DNA of 64,000 nucleotides, taken from positions 310,001-374,000 of the forward strand of contig JANATG010000019.1 of assembly GCA_029449235.1 (NCBI GenBank). The letters are read 5' to 3'. The notes beneath the pieces are model-generated. The model was not told the DNA's origin and searched no databases. It saw only the letters and a program-made list of their open reading frames with translations. The position numbers and the translations under genes were made by a program. Each line of letters opens with the position of its first letter. The stretch's first letter is position 1. Positions 51,594-62,317 of the stretch are shown piece after piece. Origin of the DNA: Linnemannia schmuckeri. Its lineage: Eukaryota; Mortierellomycota; Mortierellomycetes; Mortierellales; Mortierellaceae.

Positions 51594-52219
51594 TCCCTTC
51601 TAGGGTTGTTGCTTTGCTTCTCGTGGTTGTAGGAAGAATGAGTCGGGTGCTGGCCTTGAAAAAAGCAGGTCTGAGAAAAGGGCACCTGGTTTGTCAAGTG
51701 TGCTGGTGAGATGATGGAGAAAGGTAAGGAACGGTTTCAACAGCCAAGAGTAAGGAGTAAGGTTGAAGATGTGCGACCGTGAATGAAGCTTGAGAGTGAG
51801 TAGTTGAGGTAAATGCAATGGAAGGAAGCGATGAGCCTTTAGAAAAGACGAGTCGGCCTGGATGTGAAGAGAAGAACGAAGGGGAGCCGTGCTGAAACGG
51901 AACAAGCCACACAGACACGAGATAGTCCATATTCATTTGCTCGTCAAGACGACGTCGTTGTCTTGTCAAGAGTCTAGGAGGAAGGTGAATGACATTCACT
52001 TGCATCACTTTTTATTCACTTTCCTACTTTCCACTCTTCATTCTTTTTCTTCTCTTCTTTTCTCTTGTCTTCTCTTCTTTTCTCTTGTCTTCTCTTCTTT
52101 TCTCTTGTCTTCTCTTCACACCTACAACAACAACAGCAAACTACACTCGCAAGACACACCCACACCACAACCACCACCACAAACAACACCAAGCACTCAT
52201 AATAAAAACGAATACAAGG
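51594..52219. promoter_or_regulatory. Divergent promoter region HINT3-like/EI24-like
   Basis: 626 bp between start codons. A CT-rich leader from ~52005 includes a 20-bp tandem repeat, then CA-rich sequence up to the ATG at 52220. Confidence 0.45.
52051..52117 (+). repeat. 20-bp tandem repeat, 3.3 copies, in a 5' leader
   Basis: Perfect units TCTCTTCTTTTCTCTTGTCT at 52051-52070, 52071-52090 and 52091-52110, then a partial copy. It lies ~100 bp before the ATG of the EI24-like gene. Confidence 0.95.
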
Positions 52220-53236
52220 ATGCCACAACAGAGCGGAGCACAGTACCCACTCCTTGGGATCGTCTACCTCTTCCAACATTTCAGGAAGCTGGCCCCTCAG
52301 TTCATCAAATCGCTCGTCTACTCCTTCTGCATCACCCTCCTAGTCCTCCTCCCACTCTCTGCCTTCACTTTCAAGTTCCAACGTCGGATGATCCATGCAT
52401 TCCTTCGTTTCCTCTTTGCTTCCTTCTCCTTCTTACCTTCCTCCCAGTCCATGACCTTCCTCGGATTCAATTTGCCCGCCTGGTCAGCTATGGCTTTGAC
52501 CATGGGCGAGACCACCCTCTTGGTTACACTCGTTATGGGCGAAGTCTTCAAGCGGGAGAAATCGAAAGGACTCTTCCAGTCCGTCATGTCCTACAACAAC
52601 ATCCCTCTCGGACCCCTTGCAACTGTCCAACACCATGAGCACAATGCAAAGAACAGCGACCACAGCGATGACGCCATTCAAATCTCTTCGGCTGCAGGAA
52701 AGCCCGTTGTCAACAAGCGTCGTCGTGATGTTGTTAAAGATGCCTCACTCCATTTCGGACAACGGGTCGCTCTCTGGCTGATCACTCTGCCATTGAACTT
52801 TATCCCCGTTGTAGGGTCGTTGATCTTCTGTTACATCAACGGCAAGGCGATTGTACCCGATATCCATAGTCGTTACTTTGACATGAAGCGGATGACGGAA
52901 GATGAACGTAAAGATTGGATCAGAGAGCGACAGGCGGATTACACGGCCTTTGCGTTTGTCTCCCAGGCTCTGGAGCTGATCCCCGTCCTCGGCATCCTCT
53001 TTGGATTCACCAACGCTATTGGGTATGTCCCATATCCGCTCTCGATTCGCAAAGATTTTTTGTTTTTTCTTTTTTTATTTTTTAGTGTAATGTGATAGAA
53101 TGATGATGACACTTACTAACATCTTCCTCTTCCCTCTTTTTTCGTCCCCAGAGCTGCATTGTGGGCAGTGGACCTGGAGAGACCACAGGACGCACTTCGA
53201 AAAAAGAAGCTCGAAGAAACATACAAAGCTAAATGA
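52220..53236 (+). CDS. EI24/RRT8-like (outer spore wall protein family) membrane protein
   Basis: Two exons (52220-53022 and 53152-53236) give 295 residues. Hydrophobic segments: FIKSLVYSFCITLLVLLPLS (~30-50), a less regular one near 60-80, LPAWSAMALTMGETTLLVTLV (~92-112), LWLITLPLNFIPVVGSLIFC (~190-210), and FVSQALELIPVLGILFGFTN (~250-270). The last two, with the NxIPxxG turns, are typical of the fungal EI24/Rrt8-Lds family found in lipid droplets, ER or spore wall. The linker between them (YINGKAIVPDIHSRYFDMKR) fits too. The C-terminus is charged (ALRKKKLEETYKAK). The molecular role of this family is poorly known. Confidence 0.78.
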
Positions 53237-53953
53237 GCACATCCTCCCCTCATTACACATACACTTGCTACACTCTAAATAAAACGCGCCATTTACACAG
53301 AGATACTTGTTGTTTTTTTGAATTGAAGGAAGAAGAGAATAATTTTAGGTCCGAAGACCTTGCAAAAATTGCCGCAAGACAAGGCAAGCTCATCTTGAAG
53401 ACGGGGTATTGGATGAAAGTTTTCAAACAGCAATAAATTGACCTCAGCGGAAGCTTCACTGGTAAATTCATGCACCTGCACAAGGATAAGGAAACCACTA
53501 GGCTCTGGCACGATTTCTTTATTTATAATCTAGAAGGTGAATCGGACTGTTTATGTGGAGAAATGTGCATCTAGGGAGCTAAAAATTACTTCATGGGAGG
53601 TGAGGAGACTATTTAAGTTGAGCGGTTAGATGTGTCTAATTCCTCAGGAAAGACTAGAAAGACAGTCCCAATTGTCTTATGTTCGGTTAACCTGTCTGTG
53701 AGCCACGCCTCCTGCACAGACAACCTCAGTAGGAGTCAACGGCAGCATCGACGATCGAAGACGTCGCTATACACTATACTCTTTTCTTTCAAAATGAAGA
53801 AGAATGTATTGATAATCTGAAACATCAGCTCTGAACGACCAAGAGACCCTTTACCCTCTATCACATCTCCAATCTGTCCGCTCTCACAGACAACTCTCAA
53901 TGGCTATGATTTCTGTGTGATGCTTTGCATGTTGCGGGGGCGCTTCATCAAAG

Positions 53954-54002
<49 letters not shown>

Positions 54003-54313
54003 TTTGATCGCTGTAGTTGGATGGTGAGCCCTGTCCGAGCCGATCGAGTACGTTGTGTATGAGTTGGACAGACCAGGACCCGAATTTGAATTTGATTTAT
54101 TATTTTTGTGGGTCGGACTTCCTCGAGTCATTTTCTCCTCCCCTTTCTCTCTCTCTCTTCCTTTTCTCTTTTTTACATTTCTGACTTTCTCCACACTTTT
54201 CTGTCCCTCCTTTCATCGCTTCCCTCTTACCCCATCTCCCACTCTTTCTCAACGTAGCAGTTGAACAGTAACCATTACCAGATACCAACCGAGATACCCT
54301 ACAGCCATCGATC
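53237..54313. other. Intergenic with T45 run
   Basis: 1.08 kb. T45 at 53957-54001 is the longest homopolymer of the window. A CT-rich leader lies from 54130 to 54250. No gene recognised. Confidence 0.6.
53957..54001. repeat. T45 homopolymer
   Basis: Longest mononucleotide run in the window, upstream of the alpha/beta hydrolase gene. Confidence 0.95.
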
Positions 54314-56473
54314 ATGACATTTGCTCTCTCTCAGAACCAGAACGCCGTCAAGTACTGGTATGTATCACCGATTTGTCCTTTATCGTCTCCTCCAGCCGAG
54401 CGACGCATGAAGGATGAGGCGCAATTGAGACAGGTTGTTTGAGGAGCGCATGACATGTTTCTGACACTAATATGCTGTGCTATTTGTCTTGTTATTCTGT
54501 ATATCATGTCAATAGGACTCCCATTGCTTACTCTCGCCTGTTCATCTACCTCAGTACGGTTTATGTGAGACTTTTCTTAGTCTGGCTCATTGTCATTATA
54601 TTGCTTTTGGCTCGCATGTTTCTGAAGGAGAGGAAACATCTTCCCCAAAAATTAACGTTGTATCTAACCTATTTGTTCTCTCTATTTCGTTTTTATGTAT
54701 GGGTACTGCTGTTCACCCGATTGCACTCCAATCAACAACAAACACCAACAACAAAACCAATAACCAACAAAAACAGCGGCGAACATTTTGCGCACAACAA
54801 TCCGCAAGATCTTTGGCAGGACTCCCAAGGGCCAAGCCCTGCACGAGGGAATCATGATCCAACTCCTCCGTTTGATGATGGGTGGTTCCGTCCTGAATGT
54901 TGCCCAGTCAAGGCGCATGATGAACTTTTCCAACGCAGTGGTTCATCTCAAAACAGGAACCTTCTTGCAATCGTCCAAGGACAAGTGGGCTACTCCTGTC
55001 AAGGGTCAGGGCTGGAAGGGGTTCTGGATCCCGTTTAAAGATCAGGTCAACAAGGACCAATTGAAGAAAGATCTTGCCAAGAAGCATACTGTGGCGGATA
55101 TTGGAAGTGGGTGTGATATTGTCATGTTTGCCATCCATGGTAAGTCATTGGGGATTGGGTGTGGGTGATAGCCATGGACGCGGAATAGGCAAACAGCAAG
55201 AAAAAGAACAAACACGGGGAAAAGAAGAGCGCATTTGGGTTCTTGGCGTTTACTTTAATGGTTTTTTCTCGTGGTTATTTTGTTCTTGTTTAACCTGAAC
55301 AAAATAATAATCAACTTCCACTCTCCAAACGATCGTCGCACTAATTCAACTTACTGTTCACTGATTGTTGGTAATTCTCTTTAATGTGTTAGGTGGTGGA
55401 ATGGTGATGGGCAACGCGCTCATGTTCCTGAGCAGCTACAGGGCCTGGATGAAAGTTCTCCAACAGAAGCATAACGTCAAGATCGGAGTCCTCTCCGTCG
55501 AGTACAGTACGTCCCTTTCGCTGTTTTTCTTCCCTCTTCTTTCTTCCCTCTTCTTTTCGCTTTGCTCTGTTTGTTTATTTCTTTAGTAAGATTTCCTTCA
55601 CGTTTTACTCTACAAAAACGCATGTTTACTTACAAATGTGTTCCCCATCATGTTCACTTTGTAAATTGAATTAGCCTTGTCGCCTGAGGCACCTTTCCCT
55701 GGCGCATTGAACGAGTGCGTGGCCGCCTACAAGCACTTGATCGAGCATCAAGGTGTTGATCCTCGTCGCGTTGTCATGTGTAAGTTGCTTTTACCATTGT
55801 ATTGCTATGATCCTCTGGGACACTTTACACTGAGCATATTCTATGTCTCCAGTTTAGCACCACCTCTCTCTCCTTTTTTTTCCATCCTCTCTAAATCTTC
55901 TCATGCACTCTCACAGGAAACCTTGATTAACAACTTAGTTCTCCTTTTTATGGACAATTGTTCTCCTTTATAGGCGGTGACTCCGCAGGAGGCAACCTGT
56001 GCTTGACAACGGCCCTCAAGATCCGCGACGCCTATCCCAGCGTAGGTCTCCCCGCGGGTCAAGTCCTCTTCTCCCCTTGGGTAATGTGCCCCAAACCCCT
56101 CAAGGACAACCCCGACGACTACATCTCCGTCACCGGTGGCACCCTCTTTGTCGAAGCCTACACTCAAAACCAGGCCAAGGTCCATACCAGCCCTTATGCG
56201 TCCCCTATCCAATCTGCTACCCTTGCCGGCATGCCTCGGATGCAGATCTTTATTGGAGGGGTTGAGACTTTGAGGCCGTCGATTGAACGGTTTATTGTCA
56301 AGGCTACAGCGGAGGGGGTGGAGATTGAGAGTCATTTGAAGGAAGGCAAGTCTCATGACTATCCTTTAATTGAGGAGATTTCTGGCGTAAAGGTTGTTAG
56401 GGAGTCGCATGAGTTGATTGCCAAGTTTGTTGCGAGGATTCGTGATGATTACATTGGTACCCGCGAGATTTGA
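54314..56473 (+). CDS. HSL-type alpha/beta hydrolase (esterase/lipase)
   Basis: Six exons give 387 residues: 54314-54357, 54516-54553, 54777-55139, 55393-55506, 55675-55779 and 55974-56473. Catalytic features of the hormone-sensitive-lipase family are all present: oxyanion motif HGGGMVMG at ~148, nucleophile elbow GDSAGGN with Ser225 (spliced ATG T|GC GGT), the acid region IFIGGVETLRPSIERF, and the catalytic His349 in GKSHDYPL. N-terminal helices (LRTTIRKIFGRTP; MIQLLRLMMGG) form the usual cap. The first two exons are very short and were placed by splice consensus; reading through 54553 instead gives a hydrophobic stretch but loses the frame of the hydrolase. A short-chain ester or acylglycerol substrate is likely; specificity is not readable. 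Confidence 0.85.
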
Positions 56474-58343
56474 AAACATCTTGACGCTTCTTGGAGCGAG
56501 GAATGAGAAAGGGTAGGAAGGTTGAGGGAGAAGGTAGGATGGAAGGAAGAAAGAAAGGAATGGAGGATGAAGGAAGTTCTAGTTCTCTCGTTCTTTTTTA
56601 CTCATAAATATACCACAACAGAAGATGTTTTTATCTCTTATTTCGAGTGAATGAGGACGGGTGGAAGGATAGGCTAGAAGGGATGCGTGGTTTGTCATGT
56701 CAATTACTTTTGTTGTTTTGAAAATATTCAAGTCAGACGAGACGAGATACACAAAAGAAAGACGCCCCTCTGTTGACTAGTAAGTAGCCAAACGCACTCG
56801 AGGTATGGAGAAGGGGGTAGAAAAAAAAATTAAAAAGAGAGTTTTGGGCGTCGTTTTATCGAAGGAAGGAGAGATGGAAGCAAAGGGAGGAAGAGAAGGA
56901 CGGTGGAAATGTACCCGAGAGCATCCCAGTACTGCACTAAGGCGAAAGAGGAGAGAGAAGAAAAAAAAATAAATAGTTGTGAGCATGTGAGAAGAACAGA
57001 AGGGAGGAAGAAAAAAGCAGCACCGTGCTTTCGAAGGGAGGGGTATGATTGTGTTGGAGAAAGAAGGTGTGAACACAAGCAAGCCCAAACACGCATAAAG
57101 CGCAAACAAAAAATAAATAAAATAATAGAACGATGGCAGGCTGCCATTGGGGGAAGGAGGTGAGTTACCAGACATAGGGGATACAAGAATAAAAAGTGTC
57201 ACAGACGAGAATTGGCTTGTATGGATGAGAGCCGTCTATTGAAAGAAGGTGAGGAAAGGGAGGCGCAGGATGGATTGAAGATTGAAGAAAGGAAGAATGA
57301 AAGAAGGAAGAGAACGAACAGTGTTGAGGAAGGGAGCCAATTACTGTAGAGAAGGGATGAAGGAGTGTCGATGATGCGTGTGTGTCGAAAAAGGTGGAGT
57401 TGTAAACGGTTGCAAGGAGGTGTAAATTACAGGTCCTTCGCTGAGTGTCGGGACTAAACGGTGGAGGAGTGAAGGGGTGACTGATGATAGATCTCACTGT
57501 CCATTTTTTTTTTTTTTTTTTTTTTTTTTCAATTGAAATTATACCTGGGGTGTGTGCACCCTATGTCGTCTATTAATGCTGCTCTACAAAAGTCATCATC
57601 TCTTCTTTTTTTCTTCATCCTTCTTTTCGACCGCCCATCCTCCACACTCCTTCCTCATTCCCTCCCTCCCGCACCGCCTTTCCTTCTCTTCCTCTCTCAA
57701 TCCTTTCTCCTCACTTGTCGGTGTCAGCAACAGGTAAGGGATCTATCTCCTCTCTTCTCATCTGACTTTGACTCCACTCGCTTTCTGTGGAATCAAAACA
57801 ACAACAAAGGCTGAGAGCTTGCCACGGGTCAGAAAAGAATAGAAGCCCAGTTCGTCAAGGTTCAGTTCTGAGAGCGAGGTGTGGGCCACTAAAGGAGCTC
57901 GCCCTTTTCCTTACGCCGTTGACTGTTTGATCACCTTCACCATCCCAGCAATGGTGCCTGGTTCCTGGTTGATATTTGTATTCTATCATTCCCCTTACTT
58001 CTGACTGGCTATGTCTCACACAACAATACAATGGACAAACACTGGTTCACCATACAGCAACATCACACAACGACCACGATCAATGAAAACAACGACGGCA
58101 ATGGCAACGACGAATGAACCATACACAGCCGGCCAGTTCAAGAGCAACAAGGAGGGATCACTGTCGTAGTGGGAATAGTATTAGTGCTGCATTCAACCAA
58201 GAACAAGAAACTAACACCTTTGTCTCGTCTTTACCATTCAGCCAAGTAGCATCGATATTTTCAGGAAGAACCCATTCGCCCAATTCAACACCACCCACCT
58301 CCTCTTCTCCCTGACTACCAGTTGGCCGGTTGACACTATAATA
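56474..58343. other. Intergenic, no gene recognised
   Basis: 1.87 kb. It is purine-rich between ~56820 and 57480, then has a T26 run (57504-57529) and a CT-rich region. A CA-rich leader precedes the coiled-coil gene. An AATAT/ATAAATA stretch near 56603-56612 may be the 3' end signal of the hydrolase. Confidence 0.6.
57504..57529. repeat. T26 homopolymer
   Basis: Run of 26 T marking a switch from purine-rich to CT-rich sequence on the plus strand. Confidence 0.95.
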
Positions 58344-60914
58344 ATGACGACTGACATCCCCGAAGAGGCAACCGTCGCAGCAGCACCCGAGCCGACTACT
58401 TCCACCACCACCGACACCACCACTGACACCACCACCCCAGCGACCCCCGCCCTCGCCACTAGAAAGAACACTAGCGATGATTTGTCGGCCATTGTCGCTA
58501 TTGGAAACGACATCCTCGCCAACGGCAACGGCCACCTCTCCAGTGGGCCCGCTACGCCCTCCGTCGGCGCTGAAGAAAAGTCCTTCTCCTTCAGCAACGG
58601 CGGCGACGACAACGACGACGAATTCCATGACGCGATCGAGAACCTCCCCGCGACCCGCAAGCTCCACCAGCGACTCTCGACCTACTCGCCTCAGGTCCGT
58701 GAGACCCAAGAGTGGGAGCAGATCATGCAGGACTGGGAGCGTGTCATGGCCGAGAAGCGGATTCAGGACGCCAAACTCAACTTGGTTGAGCAGGAGAACA
58801 AGAGGATGAAGGCCCAGCTGGTCGAGGCTGAGGCTGCCAAGGCCGATTTGGAGAAGGAGAGTCAGGAACGTATTCAGCAGTTGGAGAAGACTAACAAGGA
58901 GTTGTCGCTTCAGGCCAAGGACCCCGCCAAGGAGAAGAAGGCCCTAATGAACCAGCTGGAGGAGTCTGAGGCCGAGAAGGAGCTCTTCAAGCTGATGTTG
59001 GAGGAGACTGAGGGCGAGAAGAAGCGTGTCGAGCAGAGACTTGCCCTGATTGAGAAAGAGAAGGATATGTGGTCGCAAAAGACTGAGCGCGTCAAGAACC
59101 TCAAGAACCGCCTTAGACTCAAGTCTGCCCAGTTCTCGTTACTCTCGACCTCGACCTCGACCTTGCTCACCCAGGACTTGGAAGGCGTCCGCCCTGACAA
59201 GGAGCGCAAGCGCTTGATGGACCAGGTTACTACTTTGGAATCTGACCGCTCTCGTCTTGCCGCCATGGTTAAGAATACCATGAACTCGGCTGACAACACC
59301 TCGGATGCCTCCTCTAAGGATGTCTCGACCTTGTCCAACTCGGAGCTCGTCAGCGAGAACACGAGACTGGGTAACGAGCTCCAGATGGCCCGCGTTGAGA
59401 ACTCACTCTTGCAGCGCCGCATTGAGGCCTTTGAGGTCACCCTCCACGATGTCCGTGTTGCGCTGACCAATTCTGAGGCCCACGCCGAGAGTCTCGAGGC
59501 TAAGAAGTATGACTTACAGGACAAGCTTGCCGCTGCCGAGGGATCCCTCGACCGGTCCAGGATCGAGTCCAAGAAGTACCAGGCTCTTCACAAGGAGATG
59601 CTCGAGAAGAACGACCAGCTCGATCGCGAGATGCAGGTCATCAAGGCCCGTTTTGAGGCCAAGGACCGTGTCCTCATGACTACCCAGAAGCAGCTCGCTG
59701 CTGCCAAGGTCGATGGAGGACTCCTCAAGACGATTCGTCGCGAGCTCGAGTCGGTCCTCTTTGACTACAACACTGTCGTCCAGCATTTCATGGACATCCA
59801 GGTCCAGGCTATGGGAGCCAAGGCTCTCGCCAACGCCCTCAAGCGCCAGAACAACGAGCTCCAGGTTGAGCTGACGCATTTCCGCACCATGTTGCTCGGC
59901 ATCAAGTCGTTTAACAACAACGATCCCATCAAGTCACCCACTGTAACGACGCTCCGATCCGAATTCCGTGTCCTGTTGGAGAAGATTCAGGAGGAGCAGA
60001 ACAACCAGATCGACAAGGAGCGGGCGGACAAGTTCAAGGCTCAGGACTGGAACCGCAAGCTGAGAATGGAGAAGGACTTCATGAAGCTCGAGCTCCAGAA
60101 CCAGATCGAGAAGTGGAGACGTGTCTCGGTCTACTGGGAGGACAAGTGGCGCAAAGCTGCCAACGACCTCCACGAAGCCGTCACCACTGGCGTCAACTCG
60201 GACCTTCTCTTTGAGGCCGCCGCACAGGGCTCCCTCATCGCTGGAAACAACGCGAATAACATTTCGCCCCGTGCCAGTGTCCTTCCACCATCCAAGCGCT
60301 CATCCTTGGCCATATCTACCACAGCTGCTAGCAACAGCACCGGTCAGGACGCACCCTTAACTCCCTCAGCCATGAAGCAACATATCCTCGACGGCAAGAT
60401 GCGCTCAGTCTCAGCCTCCAACCTAAACTCTGCCGCTTCAGTGTCATCTCCTGCCTCAGCAACCGCCCCCGGCTCGATCACAGACTCTCTCACAGACCTG
60501 GTCAAGCCCTTCTTGGGTCGTTCTCTCTCCCAGAACAGTGGCTCCTCTCTTGTCGGAGGAGTCGGCACCGGCCGTGGCCCCAGCAACCCGACCTCTCGTC
60601 TTGCAGCAGCCGCCAGTCTTCGGACACCCATTGCCGCAGGATTGCCCCCTAATACGACAGGAACAGGCGCAATGGGCAACACTGCGGTCTCAAAAGTATC
60701 GTTGCGGTCCAAGAACATGGCCTCGTCGGCCATTGGGTCTGCACGCAACCAGGCATTGCAAGCAGGGATCCCAGGCGCCGTAGTGACAGCAGCCAGTCAG
60801 GAAGCCCAGACGCGAGCTAACTCTAGTATCTCCTCAGTGTCGAAATCTGTCGATAGTGCGCTAAGCGAGTCCGATCGTCTCAAAGCAGATGTTCGTCGTA
60901 TGTTGAACCGTTAA
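58344..60914 (+). CDS. Long coiled-coil protein, function unknown
   Basis: Single exon, 856 residues. The Thr/Pro-rich disordered head (to ~95) includes many TTTDTTT-type runs. From ~115 to ~600 the sequence is heptad-rich: WEQIMQDWERVMAEKRIQDA, EEVEAEAAKADLEKE-like stretches, LFKLMLEETEGEKKRVEQRL, LGNELQMARVENSLLQRRIE, LEAKKYDLQDKLAAAEGSL. A conserved-looking segment without heptads (SVLFDYNTVVQHFMDIQVQA) and WRRVSVYWEDKWRKAANDLH follow. The C-terminal ~220 residues are Ser/Ala-rich disorder ending SDRLKADVRRMLNR. Codon use is strongly C/G at third positions, unlike the flanking A/T-rich DNA, suggesting good expression. It could be a vesicle tether or cytoskeletal adaptor. A downstream AATAAA lies at 60963. 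Confidence 0.85.
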   Translation: MTTDIPEEATVAAAPEPTTSTTTDTTTDTTTPATPALATRKNTSDDLSAIVAIGNDILANGNGHLSSGPATPSVGAEEKSFSFSNGGDDNDDEFHDAIENLPATRKLHQRLSTYSPQVRETQEWEQIMQDWERVMAEKRIQDAKLNLVEQENKRMKAQLVEAEAAKADLEKESQERIQQLEKTNKELSLQAKDPAKEKKALMNQLEESEAEKELFKLMLEETEGEKKRVEQRLALIEKEKDMWSQKTERVKNLKNRLRLKSAQFSLLSTSTSTLLTQDLEGVRPDKERKRLMDQVTTLESDRSRLAAMVKNTMNSADNTSDASSKDVSTLSNSELVSENTRLGNELQMARVENSLLQRRIEAFEVTLHDVRVALTNSEAHAESLEAKKYDLQDKLAAAEGSLDRSRIESKKYQALHKEMLEKNDQLDREMQVIKARFEAKDRVLMTTQKQLAAAKVDGGLLKTIRRELESVLFDYNTVVQHFMDIQVQAMGAKALANALKRQNNELQVELTHFRTMLLGIKSFNNNDPIKSPTVTTLRSEFRVLLEKIQEEQNNQIDKERADKFKAQDWNRKLRMEKDFMKLELQNQIEKWRRVSVYWEDKWRKAANDLHEAVTTGVNSDLLFEAAAQGSLIAGNNANNISPRASVLPPSKRSSLAISTTAASNSTGQDAPLTPSAMKQHILDGKMRSVSASNLNSAASVSSPASATAPGSITDSLTDLVKPFLGRSLSQNSGSSLVGGVGTGRGPSNPTSRLAAAASLRTPIAAGLPPNTTGTGAMGNTAVSKVSLRSKNMASSAIGSARNQALQAGIPGAVVTAASQEAQTRANSSISSVSKSVDSALSESDRLKADVRRMLNR

Positions 60915-60962
60915 AAAAAGGGCGTTTAAGTGAAGGGTGTACCACCATGTTGGTTATTGTCA

Positions 60963-60968
60963 AATAAA
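60963..60968 (+). terminator. Candidate polyadenylation signal AATAAA
   Basis: Located 49 bp after the stop codon of the coiled-coil gene, in an A/T-rich context. Confidence 0.45.
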
Positions 60969-61113
60969 TAATTATTTTTGCTTAAATGCCTGGAATGTAA
61001 ATCAGGATTGACCAGGTACGAACACGTCTGTAACGTGTGAAAATAGAGATGGAGATCTTGCTAAAAAAAAAAAAATTGATTTTTCTCAGAAGGTCAACCG
61101 TCCTCATTAGCAA

Positions 61114-61114
<1 letters not shown>

Positions 61115-61158
<44 letters not shown>
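61115..61158. repeat. A44 homopolymer
   Basis: Run of 44 A about 200 bp after the coiled-coil gene; a T27 run follows at 61368-61394. Confidence 0.95.
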
Positions 61159-61160
<2 letters not shown>

Positions 61161-62213
61161 AACTTTCATCGTCGACATGTTCGAGTCGGGACTTGATAAG
61201 AAGATCGACTTTGTGACTTTTAACCTTTGGAGATAAAAGAGAAAAAAAGATGTCCCAAGAGAAAGTAGGAGAGAAGACAGATAATCTACTGATCAATTTT
61301 TTTGTTTTTGTGTTCTTGTGTTTTTGTTCGCGTCTATGGGGAGTGAGGAAAGGATGCGAAAATATACTTTTTTTTTTTTTTTTTTTTTTTTTTTGCATAG
61401 ACTGGAAGAGTGGATTCATTTGAATCTACAGCCTCGCCTGAAATGAAACGAGCTCATGTCGTACCCGGGTACTACTTTGCGTGTAAGTTCTTTTGAGCGC
61501 GTTCCTTCCAATTGCTTCTCAACTGGTGCAAATTCGCCTTTTCTTCTTGCTTTCATCGTACTGTAAACCTCTTCAACTCCACTGGAGGAGGAGGAATGGA
61601 GGTCAATGAACACAAAAGCGAAGAGATAGTGCATGCATACGAAATGCTGTGGATAGAAAACTTCACATGTTCGCTTGTAGTTGCACCGTACGTCGTTAAT
61701 GCTACTTGTCTTCTTGTGCATCCATTCAATATTACACCCTCTTCCAAATTTCAGAAAATCCAGCATTCCTTTTCATTCTTTGCTTCCTTTGCTTGCCTAA
61801 ATTCGAAGACAACTCTTTTCCTTATATGTTGCTTCTGTGATTATGGACCGCTCACCGGACGTTCTTTCGTACCTGTGGGTTTGTTTTTTTCAATCACAAG
61901 GGCATAGCTGTTGTCATTGAAAAGTGGTCTTGCAAGTAGAAAAAAAGACAGCCAACGTGAAAAGTACATGATTCTCGGTAAAGAAATAAGGTACCATGTT
62001 TGTGAGCACCTGTGAGCGACAAGATTTTGTTTTTGCTTTTTTCGTTCGTTCTCCCTTCGTCTTCACTCTCTTTCGCTCTCTTCTACTCTCTGTTACCTGT
62101 GCTCACACCCTCAATTCTCAGATGTGAATGTGAGTCGGACCTGAAAAATACTCCAAACGGTGGCCCTAATCCCGCCTCAAACCCCGTGTAAACGTCTTCA
62201 TCCAATTTTTTGA

Positions 62214-62221
62214 TATAAATA
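62214..62221 (+). promoter_or_regulatory. TATA box (TATAAATA) of the lipase gene
   Basis: TATAAATA lies 104 bp before the lipase ATG, with a CA-rich leader between. It is the clearest core promoter element in the window. Confidence 0.6.
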
Positions 62222-62317
62222 CTACGTGGTGCACTTGACTTTATCCACATTCCTTTCTCAAAACACCCACATTCATCCTCACTTCAACCAAACACCAACA
62301 CCAACCATAACGACCCA

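Larger units (their letters stand above)
60915..62317. other. Intergenic with A44 and T27 runs, promoter of the lipase
   Basis: 1.4 kb. A44 lies at 61115-61158 and T27 at 61368-61394. A 116-codon minus-strand frame at 61416-61766 has no recognisable content. The last ~300 bp carry a CT-rich stretch, the TATA box at 62214 and a CA-rich leader of the lipase gene. Confidence 0.6.

Noticed and set aside
54516..55038. Read-through of the second hydrolase exon giving a strongly hydrophobic protein
   Set aside because: The hydrophobic stretch loses the hydrolase frame and continues as Gln/Thr/Asn noise; a donor at 54554 and acceptor at 54775-54776 restore the conserved frame.
61416..61766. 116-codon minus-strand frame between A/T runs
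   Set aside because: No recognisable domain, atypical composition, no leader.
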